Shown here one piece after another: positions 1-9,607 of a DNA stretch of 64,000 nucleotides. The stretch's first letter is position 1. Each line of letters begins with the position of its first letter. Both the position numbers and the translations under genes were made by a program. Location: positions 1 through 64,000 of the forward strand of contig DATASX010000030.1 in NCBI GenBank assembly GCA_036269075.1. Direction: 5' to 3'. A model generated the notes under the pieces. It had not been told where the DNA came from. It did not search any database and saw nothing but the letters and a program-made list of their open reading frames with translations. Source of the DNA: Sporichthyaceae bacterium (GTDB taxonomy: Bacteria > Actinomycetota > Actinomycetes > Sporichthyales > Sporichthyaceae).

Positions 1-72
1 TCATGGTGAGGATCGAGCGCATCCGGTGCCCGCGGATCGCCTCCAGGGCACTGCGGGCGGTGTCTCTGCCTT

Positions 73-76
<4 letters not shown>
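1..76 (-). CDS. MacB/FtsX-type ABC transporter permease, N-terminal 25 residues (cut by window edge)
   Basis: Only the first 25 codons are present, starting at ATG 76-74 and reading MKGRDTARSALEAIRGHRMR and on into SILTM. This is the usual amphipathic lead-in to the first membrane helix of MacB-type permeases (an 'R-x-ALRANRxRSxLTM' pattern). The start overlaps the stop of the ATPase gene by four bases (ATGA), so it is translationally coupled as third gene of an exporter operon. The product would be the membrane subunit that works with the ATPase and the membrane fusion protein. Substrate unknown. Confidence 0.75.
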
Positions 77-875
<799 letters not shown>

Positions 876-879
<4 letters not shown>

Positions 880-2396
880 CCGGCACCCCCACCGAAGCCG
901 CCGCCGCCGAAGCCGCCGGTCGTGGTGCCACCCGTGCGGGTGCCACCGGTGCCGGTCCCGGTGCCGGTGCCGGTCCGACCGGTGCGACCGGTGCCGGTGC
1001 CGCCGGTGCGGTTGCCCGCCAGGCTGGTGATCGTGAACTGGACCTGGTCACCGTCGGACAGGCCGGAGGTCACCACGGTCTGCTGGCCGTAGCTGGCGCC
1101 GAGGGTGACCGGGACCTGCTGCGGCGAACCGTTGACCACCTTGGTCACCATGGTCTGGCCGTTGACCGTCGTGATCGCGGCGGTCGGCACGGTCAGCACG
1201 TCGTTCAGTTGCTGAGTCGTGATCGCGACCGTGGCCGTGTCCCCGGGGTGCAGGGTGGTCGGGCTACCGGTGACGTTGATCGTGACCGGGAACTGCGCCG
1301 CGCCTCCGGAGGTCGAGGACGCGGTGACGCCGACCGAGGCGACCGTGCCGAAGACCGGCTGGTTCGAGCCGCTGGTGGTGATCGTGGCTTCCTGGCCGAC
1401 CTTGATCGAGTCGAGGTCCGCGCCGGACACCGTCGCGTTGACCACCCACGACTTGAGGTTGACCACCTCGATGGCCGCGCTCGACGAGGTCGTCGCGCTC
1501 GGGCTCACCGCGGAGGTACCGGTGCCGTGGCTGCTCCCGCCGCCGCCGCTGCCGGACCCGCCGGAGGAGCTGCCGCCCCCGCTGCCGGAGGCCGTGTCGC
1601 CGACCGAGATGTTCACCGCCGAGACCGTCCCGGTGATCGGGGAGGTGATCGTCGCCCCGGCCAGGTCGGTGTTCGCGGAGTTCAGCTTGTCCTGCGCGCC
1701 TGCCAGCTGCGACTGCTCGCCCGCGATCTGCGCGTCGGCGCTGTCGATCTGGGCCTGCTCGTTCGCCTCCTGCGTGGCCAGGTCGGCCGCGGAGGTGGTC
1801 GAGCCCGAGGTCCCGGTCGCGCCGGTCGGCCCGGTCGACGTCGACGCCGAGGCCTTCAGCGCGGCCAGCGCTGCCTTGTCGGCCGCGAGGTTGGCCTGCG
1901 CCGAGCTCAGCTGCGCGGCGGTCTGGTTGTACGACGCCTGCGCGGCATTGACCGCCAGCTGCAACGACGTCCTGTCGATCGACGCGAGCGCCTGGCCCTT
2001 GGTGACGCTCTCACCGACGGTCACCTTCACCGAGTTCACGGTGCCGGCGCTCGGGAACGTCAGGTCCGCGACGTTGGCCGCGGCCACCGTGCCCGAGGCC
2101 TGGACGCTCTTGGAGACGCTGCCCGTCGCGATCGTCGAGGTGATGGTCCGCGAGGTCGGCGCAGGCGTGCTGGTCCCGCCGCGGGTCAGCGCCCACGCGC
2201 TGCCACCGCCGGCGAGCAGCACGACGGCCAGGCCGGCGGCTACCCACTTCTTACGGCCGCGACGTTTCGGTCGCGCCAATTCGGCCGCGGTCGGTGCCGC
2301 TGCCTTGCGACGCATCAATCTGCGTCGCCGCTTCTCCTCCGCGCCCGGCTGCGCTTCCGCGCCCGCCGAGTCCGCGGTGTCGATGGTCATGCTCAT
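876..2396 (-). CDS. membrane fusion protein (HlyD/RND adaptor type) of a MacB-like exporter
   Basis: About 506 residues from ATG 2396; a GTG at 2441 would add 15 residues but has no ribosome site, whereas GGGGGCGG lies a few bases before ATG 2396. A basic cytoplasmic stretch (KRRRRLMRRK, then RPKRRGRKK) precedes one membrane helix (WVAAGLAVVLLAGGGSAWAL). The rest is extracytoplasmic: a lipoyl-like hairpin, an Ala/Gln-rich coiled coil, a Gly/Ser-rich loop, then beta-barrel repeats with GDTATVAI and GDQVQFTI typical of adaptor proteins. The C-terminus is a Gly/Thr/Arg-rich tail. First gene of the exporter operon. In Gram-positive bacteria such adaptors reach into the wall rather than to an outer membrane. 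Confidence 0.88.
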
Positions 2397-2569
2397 CTGC
2401 CGCCCCCACGCCTTTGGCATCGCTACTGCGGGCAGCCCCACGGCCCCCCGGCGAGGACAACATTCGGGCTCGGGGCTTGGGGATTCCTGTGAAAGGGCAA
2501 CAGCAATTCTGTGACAGAAAGTTCACAGCGAGCGCTCAGGTAAGACGCCCGGTCGGCCGGAACGAAAGC

Positions 2570-2608
2570 GGACCCGGCAGCCGTGCGCTAGCACGGGCTG
2601 CCGGGTCC
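2570..2608 (-). terminator. strong hairpin terminator after the secreted Pro/Lys/Thr-rich protein gene
   Basis: Near-perfect inverted repeat: left arm 2570-2586 and right arm from about 2591 to 2608 pair over about 17 bp with one bulged base, around a GCTA centre. It lies 35 bp past the stop of the minus-strand gene ending at 2643 and separates it from the exporter operon promoter region (2397-2569). No clear T-run follows, as is usual in GC-rich actinobacteria. Confidence 0.75.
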
Positions 2609-2642
2609 AGAATGCCGCGAACCTGCGCGGGTTGCGCCTCGA

Positions 2643-3704
2643 TCAGGCGGACTGCGGGGCCGTCGGCATCGACATGGTGCTCGGGGCCTTGCCCTTCGCC
2701 GGGCTGGTGCTGCCGGCGGCCGTGCCGGGCTTGGCCGGGGTGCTGGCGCCGTTGGCCGTGCCGGGCTTGGCCGGGGTGGTCGTCCCGGTGGTGCCGGTCT
2801 TGCCCGTGGTGGGGGCGGTCTTCGACGCGGTGGCGCACGCGGCACCGGTGGTCGAGCCGGTCTTGGTCCCGCTCGCGGGCTTGCCGGCAGTCGGGGTCGT
2901 CTTGCCGGTGGTGGGCGTGGTCTTGTCGGTGCCCGTGCCGGTGGTGGTACCCGTCTTGCCGGTGGTGGCGGTGGTCTTCGCGGTGCTCGGGCACGCCGCC
3001 GTCGGGGTGGTCTTCCCGGTGACCGGGGCGGGCTTGGTCATCGGCGCTGCGGGCTTCGCGATTGGGGCCGGCTTGGCCTTGTCGGCGGTGGCCGGGGCCT
3101 TGCCGGTGACCGGGGGCGTGGTCTTGGTGGTCATCGCGCCCTTGGGCATGGACTTGACCACGGTCGACCCGTTGCCGCCGTTCCCGCCACCGTCGCCGTC
3201 GTGCTTGCCGACCATCGGGGCGCCCTTGTCGGCCGGGCCCGGCTTGCCGTGGTCGGCGTCGCCGCGGTGCATGGGACCGTTCGGGACAGCGCACGGCGGG
3301 GCCGGGTGCGCCCACGGGCGGTGCATGCCCGGGCCGTGCATGAACGGGCCGGGGTGGACGGCACCGGGCTTGGCCGGGCCGGGCTTGAGCGGTCCGGGCT
3401 TGAGCGGGCCGGGCTTGAGCGGGCCGCCCTTGTCGGCCGGACCGGGCTGGTCCGCGCCGGGCATCGGGTGCTCACCCTTGCGGTGGTGGTTCAGGAACGG
3501 CAGACCGAAGTGGTGGTGCCGGTGGTGGCCGAATCGGCCGGGCATCGGCCGGTCGCAGTCGGGCCCTGGCTTGTCGGCCTTCGGGGTCTGGTGCATGCCG
3601 GGAGCCGGCGGGGTCGGGTGAGACGCCGCCGAGGCGGTGGAGACACCCGAGAGCGCGGTGGCGCCCGCGAGCGCCACCATCACTGCGATTCTGCGAAATT
3701 TCAC
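2643..3704 (-). CDS. secreted low-complexity Pro/Gly/Lys/Thr-rich protein of unknown function
   Basis: 353 residues from GTG 3704, preceded by GAAGGG six bases upstream; the open frame continues to 3986 but without a credible start. A classical signal peptide (KFRRIAVMVALAGATALSG, cleavage after STASA) leads into an entirely low-complexity mature chain. That chain has a His/Pro/Gly-rich first half with repeats of GPLKPG and HPGP, and a second half of KTTPTTGK-like repeats. No catalytic domain is visible. Such chains are extended and can be wall-associated or glycosylated; this is inference. A single-gene transcript is suggested by the terminator at 2570-2608. Confidence 0.7.
   Translation of the reverse strand: MKFRRIAVMVALAGATALSGVSTASAASHPTPPAPGMHQTPKADKPGPDCDRPMPGRFGHHRHHHFGLPFLNHHRKGEHPMPGADQPGPADKGGPLKPGPLKPGPLKPGPAKPGAVHPGPFMHGPGMHRPWAHPAPPCAVPNGPMHRGDADHGKPGPADKGAPMVGKHDGDGGGNGGNGSTVVKSMPKGAMTTKTTPPVTGKAPATADKAKPAPIAKPAAPMTKPAPVTGKTTPTAACPSTAKTTATTGKTGTTTGTGTDKTTPTTGKTTPTAGKPASGTKTGSTTGAACATASKTAPTTGKTGTTGTTTPAKPGTANGASTPAKPGTAAGSTSPAKGKAPSTMSMPTAPQSA
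3366..3423 (-). repeat. in-frame tandem repeat encoding GPLKPG units
   Basis: Three head-to-tail copies of an approximately 18-base unit (CGGGCTTGAGCGG on the plus strand) encode successive GPLKPG hexapeptides, followed by degenerate GPAKPG units. The copies differ by single bases. This is a likely site of slippage and copy-number change within the secreted protein. Confidence 0.7.
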
Positions 3705-4166
3705 TGCGGGCCCTTCGTGGCGGATCCCGGCCGGTTCATGCCGGGTTCTGTTGAGTGCACCTATCGGGAGGGCCCGGACAAACCACGGGAAAGCAAGAAG
3801 CACCTCACAAAATTTGATCGAACGCAACGAACCGGCTGTTCCCGGGGCGCTCTTGCCATTCCGGACACTCGCTTTGTCCGGGAATGCCAGGATTGTCCGA
3901 CCGCGCCGATGAACTGACGCACTTTCAGTCCGGGCGACCCAAAAGTCGACGGACTCCCCGACCGATGCTCCGGACATGGAGAACATCAGGCGCGAAGTGG
4001 ATCTCCACTTCGCCGGCTTCGGTCCTCGGGTGAATTTGCCCGGGCCACAGCGGACCCAAAGCGGACTGCCGGCAATCCCTCAAACGGGCCGGGCAGCCTC
4101 GGAGGGTGTGGGCGTGGGGACGGGTGTCCCCGCGCGTGGAGAAGTTCGGGACCCGGGGGGGTCGAC
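3705..4166. other. 462-bp divergent intergenic region, no gene
   Basis: Separates the minus-strand secreted protein from the plus-strand small membrane protein gene. Short open frames here lack ribosome sites and actinobacterial composition. An imperfect inverted repeat around 3856-3886 (CATTCCGGACA against TGTCCGGGAATG, seven-base loop) could be a hairpin or an operator. Base composition is less GC-rich around 3780-3830 (AAAATTTGATCG), the most likely promoter zone for the minus-strand gene. Confidence 0.5.
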
Positions 4167-4376
4167 ATGTCGTTCATCGCAGTGCTCGTGTTCCTGGTCG
4201 TCATCGGCACGATCGGGGCGCTCATGGTCCTGACGCCGATGATCGATCGTTCGGCCGCGCAGCCGGACGCCTACTGGGCGCCTGGACCCGTGGTCCCGGC
4301 CCCGCGCGACGGCGCAGCCGCTGATGTCGCGGTCCAGGCTGTCGAGGTCGTCGAGCCCGAGGCGGGAGTGCGGTGA
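4167..4376 (+). CDS. small single-pass membrane protein, unknown function
   Basis: 69 residues. ATG 4167 follows a G-rich ribosome site (GGGGGG, six bases away). An N-terminal membrane helix (FIAVLVFLVVIGTIGALMVL) is followed by a short Pro/Ala/Val-rich tail. The stop overlaps the next gene (GTGA), so the pair is probably translated together. I do not recognise the family; the helix at the extreme N-terminus suggests an anchor with the tail on one face of the membrane. Confidence 0.6.
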   Translation: MSFIAVLVFLVVIGTIGALMVLTPMIDRSAAQPDAYWAPGPVVPAPRDGAAADVAVQAVEVVEPEAGVR

Positions 4377-4657
4377 GCCGGGTACCGGCGCAGCGCGGCG
4401 CCTATCAGGTCCGCGACGCCCACAGCCGCGTCGTGCTGGCGTCCGCCCGGACCTACGACGAAGCCGTCGAGGCAGCACACGGTCAGGCGTGGGCCATCGC
4501 CCAGGACATCGAGGGCCGACTCGGTGCGCAGGGCGAAGGTCACGCCGGCGGCATCGAGGTCCGCATCGAGGTCGTCGACGGCGCCAGCGGCGAACGCCTG
4601 GCGGCCTACGCGGCCTGGACCGGACCGGTCAAGGCCGCGAACCTGCGCCGAGCCTGA
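4373..4657 (+). CDS. small hypothetical soluble protein coupled to a membrane peptide
   Basis: 94 residues from GTG 4373, overlapping the previous stop. The sequence (QVRDAHSRVVLASARTYDEAVEAAHGQAW, mid-region shown in parts here as YQVRDAHSRVV and TYDEAVEAA) looks like a compact alpha/beta protein with no signal peptide. Acidic helices (AQDIEGRL) alternate with strands (GIEVRIEVVDG). No known family recognised. Ends 13 bp before the convergent penicillin-binding protein stop. Confidence 0.55.
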   Translation: MSRVPAQRGAYQVRDAHSRVVLASARTYDEAVEAAHGQAWAIAQDIEGRLGAQGEGHAGGIEVRIEVVDGASGERLAAYAAWTGPVKAANLRRA

Positions 4658-4670
4658 GCCCCGACCGGTA

Positions 4671-7163
4671 CTACGGCGACGGCGGGGTCTTGCCGGGTCC
4701 GCCGCCGGACTTGGCCCCGCCGCCGGGGTCGGTCGTGGCCGGCGGTGGCGGTGATTCCGGCGGCTTGGTGACCGGTGGCTTGGTGACCGGCGGTTCGGTC
4801 ACCGGCGGCTGGGTCACCGGAGGTTCGGTGGCCGGCGGACCCAGGGTGGGCGGCGTCGTCGCGCCGCCCGGGTTCGGGCTCGACGACCCGCTCGGCGAGG
4901 CGGAGGGCGGGGACAGGTCCAGGGTGCCCTTGACGCCCGGACCGATGTTGAAGTTCTGGGTCGGCTTGCCCTTCAGTGCGAGCTCCATGAACGTCGTCCA
5001 GGTCTGGGTCGGGTAGACCGCGCCGAAGAAGGTAGGCAGGCCGGCCACGCCGTCCAGCGACTCGGTGCCGTCGCCCTTGATGTAGTCGACCGAGGCCGCG
5101 ATCTGCGGCGTGCAGCCGTTGAACCACGCCGTCAGCGACTGGTGCGTACCGGTCTTGCCGGCGACGGGACGGCCCAAGGCCTTGGCCGCCGTGCCGGTGC
5201 CGTTCTGGACGACGTTGATCATCGCGCGCAGCACGTCCGACCGGACCGGCGAGCTGTAGACCGGGCTCGGGGTGATCTTGATCGGCGTGATCGTGACGGC
5301 GCTGCCGCTGTTGTCCTGGACGTGGTCGACCACGTGCTGCGGGGCCTGCACGCCGGTGCCGCACAAGGTCGCGTAGCCGTCCGCGACCACCGTCGGCGGC
5401 ACGGAGAACGTGCCGAGCGTGATGTCCGGGACGTTCTCCATGCCCGGCGCGTTGTTGGGGAACCCGGCCCGGACCAGTGAACCGCGAATCTTGGGCGGCC
5501 CGAGGTCGACGGCCAGGTTGAGGAACACGGTGTTGATCGAGTCGGTCAGGCCCTGGAACAGGGTCACCGCGGGTCCGTAGCTGGTGTTGAACTCGTTTCG
5601 GCCCAGCTTCTGACCGTTCATGTAGAGCGGCGAGTTGCCGTCGAAGACGGAGTTCAGGCCGTAGCCGTTCTCCAGCGCCGCGGCCACCGAGAACGGCTTC
5701 ACCCCCGATCCCGGTTCGATCGGATAGGTCGCCATGCTCACCTGGGCGTACTTGTCGGTTCCCAGGAAGTCCTTGCCGCCGTACATCCCGAGGATCTTCC
5801 CGGTGTTGGGCTGGACGGCAGCCAGGCCGACCCGCACGCCTTCGGCCTTGGACTTGGGGAACTCCTGCGGCACCGCGGTCTCGGCGGCCGACTGCACCTG
5901 CTTGTCCAGCGTAGTGTAGATCTTCAGGCCGCTGTTCTCGATCTGATCCTTGGTCAGCCCGCGGGACTCGAGCTCGTTCTCGACCGTGGTGAGGATGTAG
6001 CCCTTCTGCCCGCCGAACTGTGAGTTCTTCTGCTGGGTCGGAATCGTGGGGAACTGCTCGCCGGACCGGTCCGACGCACTCAGCGCCTTGTCGGTGACCA
6101 TGCCGTCGAGCACGTAGCCCCAGCGCGACTGCAAAGCGGTCAGGCCGGCGGCGGTCGAGGGGTCGTACCCGCCGGGGGAGCGGATCAGGGCGGCCAGCAC
6201 CGCGTCCTGAGGCACCGTCAGCTTGCTTACGTCCTCGTTGAAGTAGGCCTTGGCGGCGGCCTGGACGCCGTAGGCCCCGCGACCGAAGTAGATGGTGTTC
6301 AGGTAGTTCTCGAGGATCTGGTCCTTCGAGAGCTGCTTGTCCAGCTTGATCGCCAGCAACGCCTCCTCGATCTTGCGGGTGAGGGTGCGTTTGGAGGTCA
6401 GGTAGTAGTTCTTCACGTATTGCTGGGTGATCGTCGAACCGCCCTGTTGCACCGTGCCGCCGCGCATGTTCACCCAGAACGCGCGGATGATGCCGGTGAA
6501 CGAGACGCCGCTGTCGTGGTAGAAGTTCCGGTTCTCCGCGGCGATCACGGCGTCGCGCAAGGACTGCGGCATCTGCGTCAGCGGGACGATCTCGCGGTCG
6601 GTCTGGCCGAACTGGCCGTAAGCCGTCTTGTTGTCGCCGAAGTAGACCTGCGAGGTCTGCTCGAGCACGCTGGCGTTCACCGCCGGGATCGTGACCCGTT
6701 CGTAGGCGATGAACACGATCACGAAGCCCGCTGCGACGATCCCGAGCAGCGCCACGAACGCCTTGATCATCCGGTGTCGGCGCCGGCGCTTCTTCGCGGT
6801 CAGCACCGTGATCCCGGCTGCGGCAGCCGCGGCGCCGGATCCGGCTCCGGCGGCCACCGGGGGCCGCTGCGGCGGTCCGCCCGCGGGCTCGCCGCGCGGG
6901 GGGAACATGAGCGCAGGCTCGTCGACCGGCGGCGGGGACGGGTCCTGGCCGCCCACGGGGCGGAACCACTCTGAGGTCTGCTCCGCAGGGGGCTCCGAGG
7001 TCGGCCGGATCTGCGCGGTCGGCTCGTCGGCAGCGACGGTCCAGGTCTGCGGGCCCGGGCCGGGATCGACCGACGGCGGGGGTGCCGGCGGGGTCGGGGG
7101 TTGCGCGGGGCCGGGCCGGCGCCTGCCCAGAGCCCTCTTCAGCCGCTCAAAGGGGTCCTTCAC
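4671..7163 (-). CDS. bifunctional penicillin-binding protein (class A, GT51 transglycosylase and transpeptidase)
   Basis: 830 residues. A Pro-rich cytoplasmic region (1-130) leads into a membrane helix (about 132-155). The GT51 domain carries the catalytic glutamate in IAAENRNFYHDSG (about residue 210) and GGSTITQQYVKN. The transpeptidase domain has SxxK in EPGSGVKPF (about 486), an SxN-like DSIN, and KTGT (about 671). A Pro/Thr repeat tail (PPVTEPPVTKPP) extends from about residue 760 to the end and probably reaches into the wall. The protein polymerises and crosslinks peptidoglycan outside the membrane. GGGAGG lies 12 bases before the ATG. It is divergent from the OmpR-type regulator, with which it shares 209 bp of control DNA. 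Confidence 0.93.
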   Translation of the reverse strand: MKDPFERLKRALGRRRPGPAQPPTPPAPPPSVDPGPGPQTWTVAADEPTAQIRPTSEPPAEQTSEWFRPVGGQDPSPPPVDEPALMFPPRGEPAGGPPQRPPVAAGAGSGAAAAAAGITVLTAKKRRRRHRMIKAFVALLGIVAAGFVIVFIAYERVTIPAVNASVLEQTSQVYFGDNKTAYGQFGQTDREIVPLTQMPQSLRDAVIAAENRNFYHDSGVSFTGIIRAFWVNMRGGTVQQGGSTITQQYVKNYYLTSKRTLTRKIEEALLAIKLDKQLSKDQILENYLNTIYFGRGAYGVQAAAKAYFNEDVSKLTVPQDAVLAALIRSPGGYDPSTAAGLTALQSRWGYVLDGMVTDKALSASDRSGEQFPTIPTQQKNSQFGGQKGYILTTVENELESRGLTKDQIENSGLKIYTTLDKQVQSAAETAVPQEFPKSKAEGVRVGLAAVQPNTGKILGMYGGKDFLGTDKYAQVSMATYPIEPGSGVKPFSVAAALENGYGLNSVFDGNSPLYMNGQKLGRNEFNTSYGPAVTLFQGLTDSINTVFLNLAVDLGPPKIRGSLVRAGFPNNAPGMENVPDITLGTFSVPPTVVADGYATLCGTGVQAPQHVVDHVQDNSGSAVTITPIKITPSPVYSSPVRSDVLRAMINVVQNGTGTAAKALGRPVAGKTGTHQSLTAWFNGCTPQIAASVDYIKGDGTESLDGVAGLPTFFGAVYPTQTWTTFMELALKGKPTQNFNIGPGVKGTLDLSPPSASPSGSSSPNPGGATTPPTLGPPATEPPVTQPPVTEPPVTKPPVTKPPESPPPPATTDPGGGAKSGGGPGKTPPSP

Positions 7164-7278
7164 GCGAACCGCACCTCCCGGGCACCCGATTGCACGCCCT
7201 GCACCGTCGCGACCCTACCGACCACCACTCGGGGGGCTGCGACCAGCGCCGGACGCCAGGGGCGCGTCCACAACACTT

Positions 7279-7333
7279 ACACAGAAAGACCTCAGAAATG
7301 CTCCGCAGATCTCACAGAAATCGCACAAGAAAG
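7279..7333. promoter_or_regulatory. 11-bp-phased direct repeats upstream of an OmpR-type regulator, candidate autoregulatory site
   Basis: Cut into consecutive 11-mers, 7279-7333 reads ACACAGAAAGA, CCTCAGAAATG, CTCCGCAGATC, TCACAGAAATC, GCACAAGAAAG. Four of five carry a CA(A)GAAA core at the same phase. OmpR/PhoB regulators bind direct repeats spaced 11 bp, so this is a good candidate operator, 40-90 bp before the regulator's start and also in the divergent PBP promoter region. Inferred from spacing only. Confidence 0.5.
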
Positions 7334-7372
7334 GCATGGGAAAGCCAAAGCCACGAGGTCCAGATTGATCAC

Positions 7373-8119
7373 ATGACGACTTCTTCCAGCATCTTGAACC
7401 CGACCGCCCGACCCGGCGCTCTGCGGGAGGACGGCACCCCGATCCGGGTCCTCGTCGTCGACGACGAGCCGAGCCTGTCCGAGTTGCTGATGCTGGCCCT
7501 GCGCTACGAGGGCTGGGACATCCGTACCGCCCCGGACGGCACGTCGGCCCTGCGGATCGCCAAGGAGTTCCGGCCCGACGCCGTCGTGCTGGACATCATG
7601 CTGCCGGACATGGACGGGATCACCGTCCTGCGGCGGATGCGCGGCGAGGTCGGCGACGTGCCCACCCTGTTCCTGACCGCCAAGGACGCTGTCGCGGACC
7701 GCATCGCGGGCCTGACCGCCGGCGGCGACGACTACGTCAGCAAGCCGTTCAGCCTCGAGGAGGTCGTCGCCCGGCTGCGTGGGCTGGTGCGGCGCACCAC
7801 CGGCCCGTCGTCGGAGGGCAACCGGCTGGTCGTCGGTGACCTCGTACTCGACGAGGACACCCACGAGGTGTTCCGCGGTGACGAGCTGATCAAGTTGACG
7901 GCAACCGAGTTCGAACTTCTGCGCTACCTGATGCGCAATCCGCGCCGGGTGCTGTCCAAGACCCAGATACTGGACCGGGTCTGGAACTACGACTTCGGCG
8001 GCCAGGACAACGTCGTCGAGATCTACATCTGCTACCTGCGCAAGAAGATCGACGCCGGCCGCCCGCGGATGATCCACACGCTGCGTGGGGCAGGCTATGT
8101 GCTGAAGCCGGCCGCATAG
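7373..8119 (+). CDS. OmpR/PhoB-family response regulator
   Basis: 248 residues from ATG 7373. The receiver domain (about 22-140) has the acidic pair in VLVVDDEPS, the phospho-acceptor Asp in VVLDIMLPDMDG (about residue 73), Thr in LFLTAKD and the conserved Lys in VSKPF. A winged-helix DNA-binding domain (about 150-245) ends HTLRGAGYVLKP. No histidine kinase is adjacent, so the partner lies elsewhere. The start is supported by GAGG, though 14 bases upstream; upstream open frame lacks receiver homology. Its promoter region carries 11-bp-phased repeats (7279-7333), suggesting autoregulation and possibly control of the divergent penicillin-binding protein. Confidence 0.92.
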   Translation: MTTSSSILNPTARPGALREDGTPIRVLVVDDEPSLSELLMLALRYEGWDIRTAPDGTSALRIAKEFRPDAVVLDIMLPDMDGITVLRRMRGEVGDVPTLFLTAKDAVADRIAGLTAGGDDYVSKPFSLEEVVARLRGLVRRTTGPSSEGNRLVVGDLVLDEDTHEVFRGDELIKLTATEFELLRYLMRNPRRVLSKTQILDRVWNYDFGGQDNVVEIYICYLRKKIDAGRPRMIHTLRGAGYVLKPAA

Positions 8120-8135
8120 CCGCACTGGGAGACTC

Positions 8136-9032
8136 ATGGCACCGTGGGGGCGACGCAGACATCGCGTCGCCGCGCGGGTCGGAGTCCTGGTGGGCTCGCT
8201 GGTCGTGGCCGGCTCCGGGCTGGCGTTGCTCGCGCGACACTTCGGCAACTGGGGGGCCTTCGGTGAGGGTTGTACGGCGCGGGTGGGGTCGCGCAGCGCG
8301 GACCTGACCCTGGACCAGGCACGCAACGCCTCCGCGATCGTCTCGGTCGCGGTCCGCCGCGACCTGCCGGCCCGGGCGGCCACGATCGCGTTGGCCACCG
8401 CGATGCAGGAATCGAAGCTGACAAACCTCGACTACGGCGACCGCGACTCCCTCGGGCTGTTCCAGCAGCGCCCGTCGCAGGGGTGGGGGACCGCGGCTCA
8501 GGTCCTGAACCCGATCTACGCGGCCGGGGCGTTCTACGACGCGCTGGTGAAGATCCAGGGCTATCAGACGATGAACATCAACAACGTTGCCCAGGACGTG
8601 CAGCACAGCGCCCACCCCGACGGCTACGCCCGGCACGAGTCCGCGGCGCGCGCCCTGGCCTCGGCGATGACCGGCCAGTCGGCCGCGGCGTTCAGCTGCG
8701 TCGTCGGCGGCACCCAACTGCTGGCCGACAACACCGGCACGCCGGCCACCCGGGCGGCGACCGTGGCGACGGCCTTGACCGGTGCGTTCGGCTCGATGCT
8801 GACCACCGGCACGCCGGACCAGACCGGCGCCGTCGTGGCCACCGTCGCGGCAGGCACGGAGGCCGGCCAGCACGCCTGGGCCGCAGCCGAGTGGCTGGTC
8901 GCCCAGGCGAAGTTCTACGGAGTGTCCGCGGTGGAGTGCGCGGGCAAGGTCTGGACCGCCAAGAATTCCTCGAAGGGCTGGACCGCCGACCCGAACACCT
9001 ACCCCGGCTCGCTGCGCTTCACCGTCTCCTGA
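8136..9032 (+). CDS. membrane-anchored or secreted lysozyme-like protein
   Basis: 298 residues, 16 bp after the response regulator and probably cotranscribed. A basic N-terminus and hydrophobic segment (VGVLVGSLVVAGSGLALLA) suggest a signal anchor. Residues 65-120 (IALATAMQESKL, DSLGLFQQRPSQGWG) resemble the lysozyme-like fold common in actinobacterial secreted proteins, with Glu in MQES the candidate acid. The C-terminal part is an Ala/Thr-rich region followed by AAEWLVAQAKFYGVS with a second cysteine. Homologues are often called hypothetical or mislabelled as metal transporters. Peptidoglycan binding or cleavage is inferred, and fits the PBP and regulator nearby. Confidence 0.65.
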   Translation: MAPWGRRRHRVAARVGVLVGSLVVAGSGLALLARHFGNWGAFGEGCTARVGSRSADLTLDQARNASAIVSVAVRRDLPARAATIALATAMQESKLTNLDYGDRDSLGLFQQRPSQGWGTAAQVLNPIYAAGAFYDALVKIQGYQTMNINNVAQDVQHSAHPDGYARHESAARALASAMTGQSAAAFSCVVGGTQLLADNTGTPATRAATVATALTGAFGSMLTTGTPDQTGAVVATVAAGTEAGQHAWAAAEWLVAQAKFYGVSAVECAGKVWTAKNSSKGWTADPNTYPGSLRFTVS

Positions 9033-9128
9033 GGCCTCGTCAGGTTCGACATGTCCCGTCGCGCCCACGGCCTCCACGGCGTCGCCTCCGCCCGGCCTCG
9101 CCCCCGCCCAGCCCGCCTTGACCCCGTC

Positions 9129-9571
9129 GGCTGCAGAACACAACCGAGGCGGCTGAGGCGCGACGCGCGGTCGGCCGCGCCACTGGCGTGTCGGCCCTGC
9201 TCGGCAGCCTTCACGGCCCGGCCTCGCCCTCCCGCGTCCCGCGTCCCGCGGGCCCGGCCCGGCCCCCGCCCCCGCCCGGCCCCTGTTCATCCCGCCGGCT
9301 GCAGAACACAGCCGAGGCAGCTGAGGCGCGACGCGCGGTCGGGCGCGCCCCTGGCGTACCGGCTCTCCTCGGCAGCCTTCACGGCCCAACCTTGCCTCGC
9401 GTGCTCGGCCCGGCCTCGCCCCTGCCTGGCCCGGCCTCGTCCCGCGGGCTCGGCCCGGCCCGCCCCCGCCCAGCCCGCCTTGACCCCGTCGGCTGCAGAA
9501 CACAACCGAGGCGGATGAGGCGCGACGCGCAGTCGGTCGCGCCGCTGGCGTATCGGCCCTGCTCGGCAGCC
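9129..9571. repeat. three-copy dispersed-tandem repeat in gene-free DNA
   Basis: Three copies of an 80-100 bp unit begin at 9129, 9297 and 9491. Each opens GGCTGCAGAACACA, continues through GAGGCGCGACGCGC and ends near CTCGGCAGCC, separated by C-rich spacers. Spacing is 168 and 194 bp, so this is not a simple tandem array. Copies 1 and 3 also share the 25 or so bases before the unit. The reading frames are broken between copies, so I take it as non-coding. It lies just after the lysozyme-like gene. Confidence 0.8.
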
Positions 9572-9607
9572 GACGAAGGCAGGCTGGGGGGCGCGTCTGG
9601 AACAGCG

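Noticed and set aside
3976-4233. 85-residue plus-strand frame before the small membrane protein
   Set aside because: No ribosome site and low-complexity Ser/Arg end; the 4167 start has a G-rich site.
9129-9571. Repeats that could be read as a CRISPR array
   Set aside because: Units are 80-100 bp, only three copies, spacers unequal (about 70-110 bp) and C-rich, no cas genes in the window.
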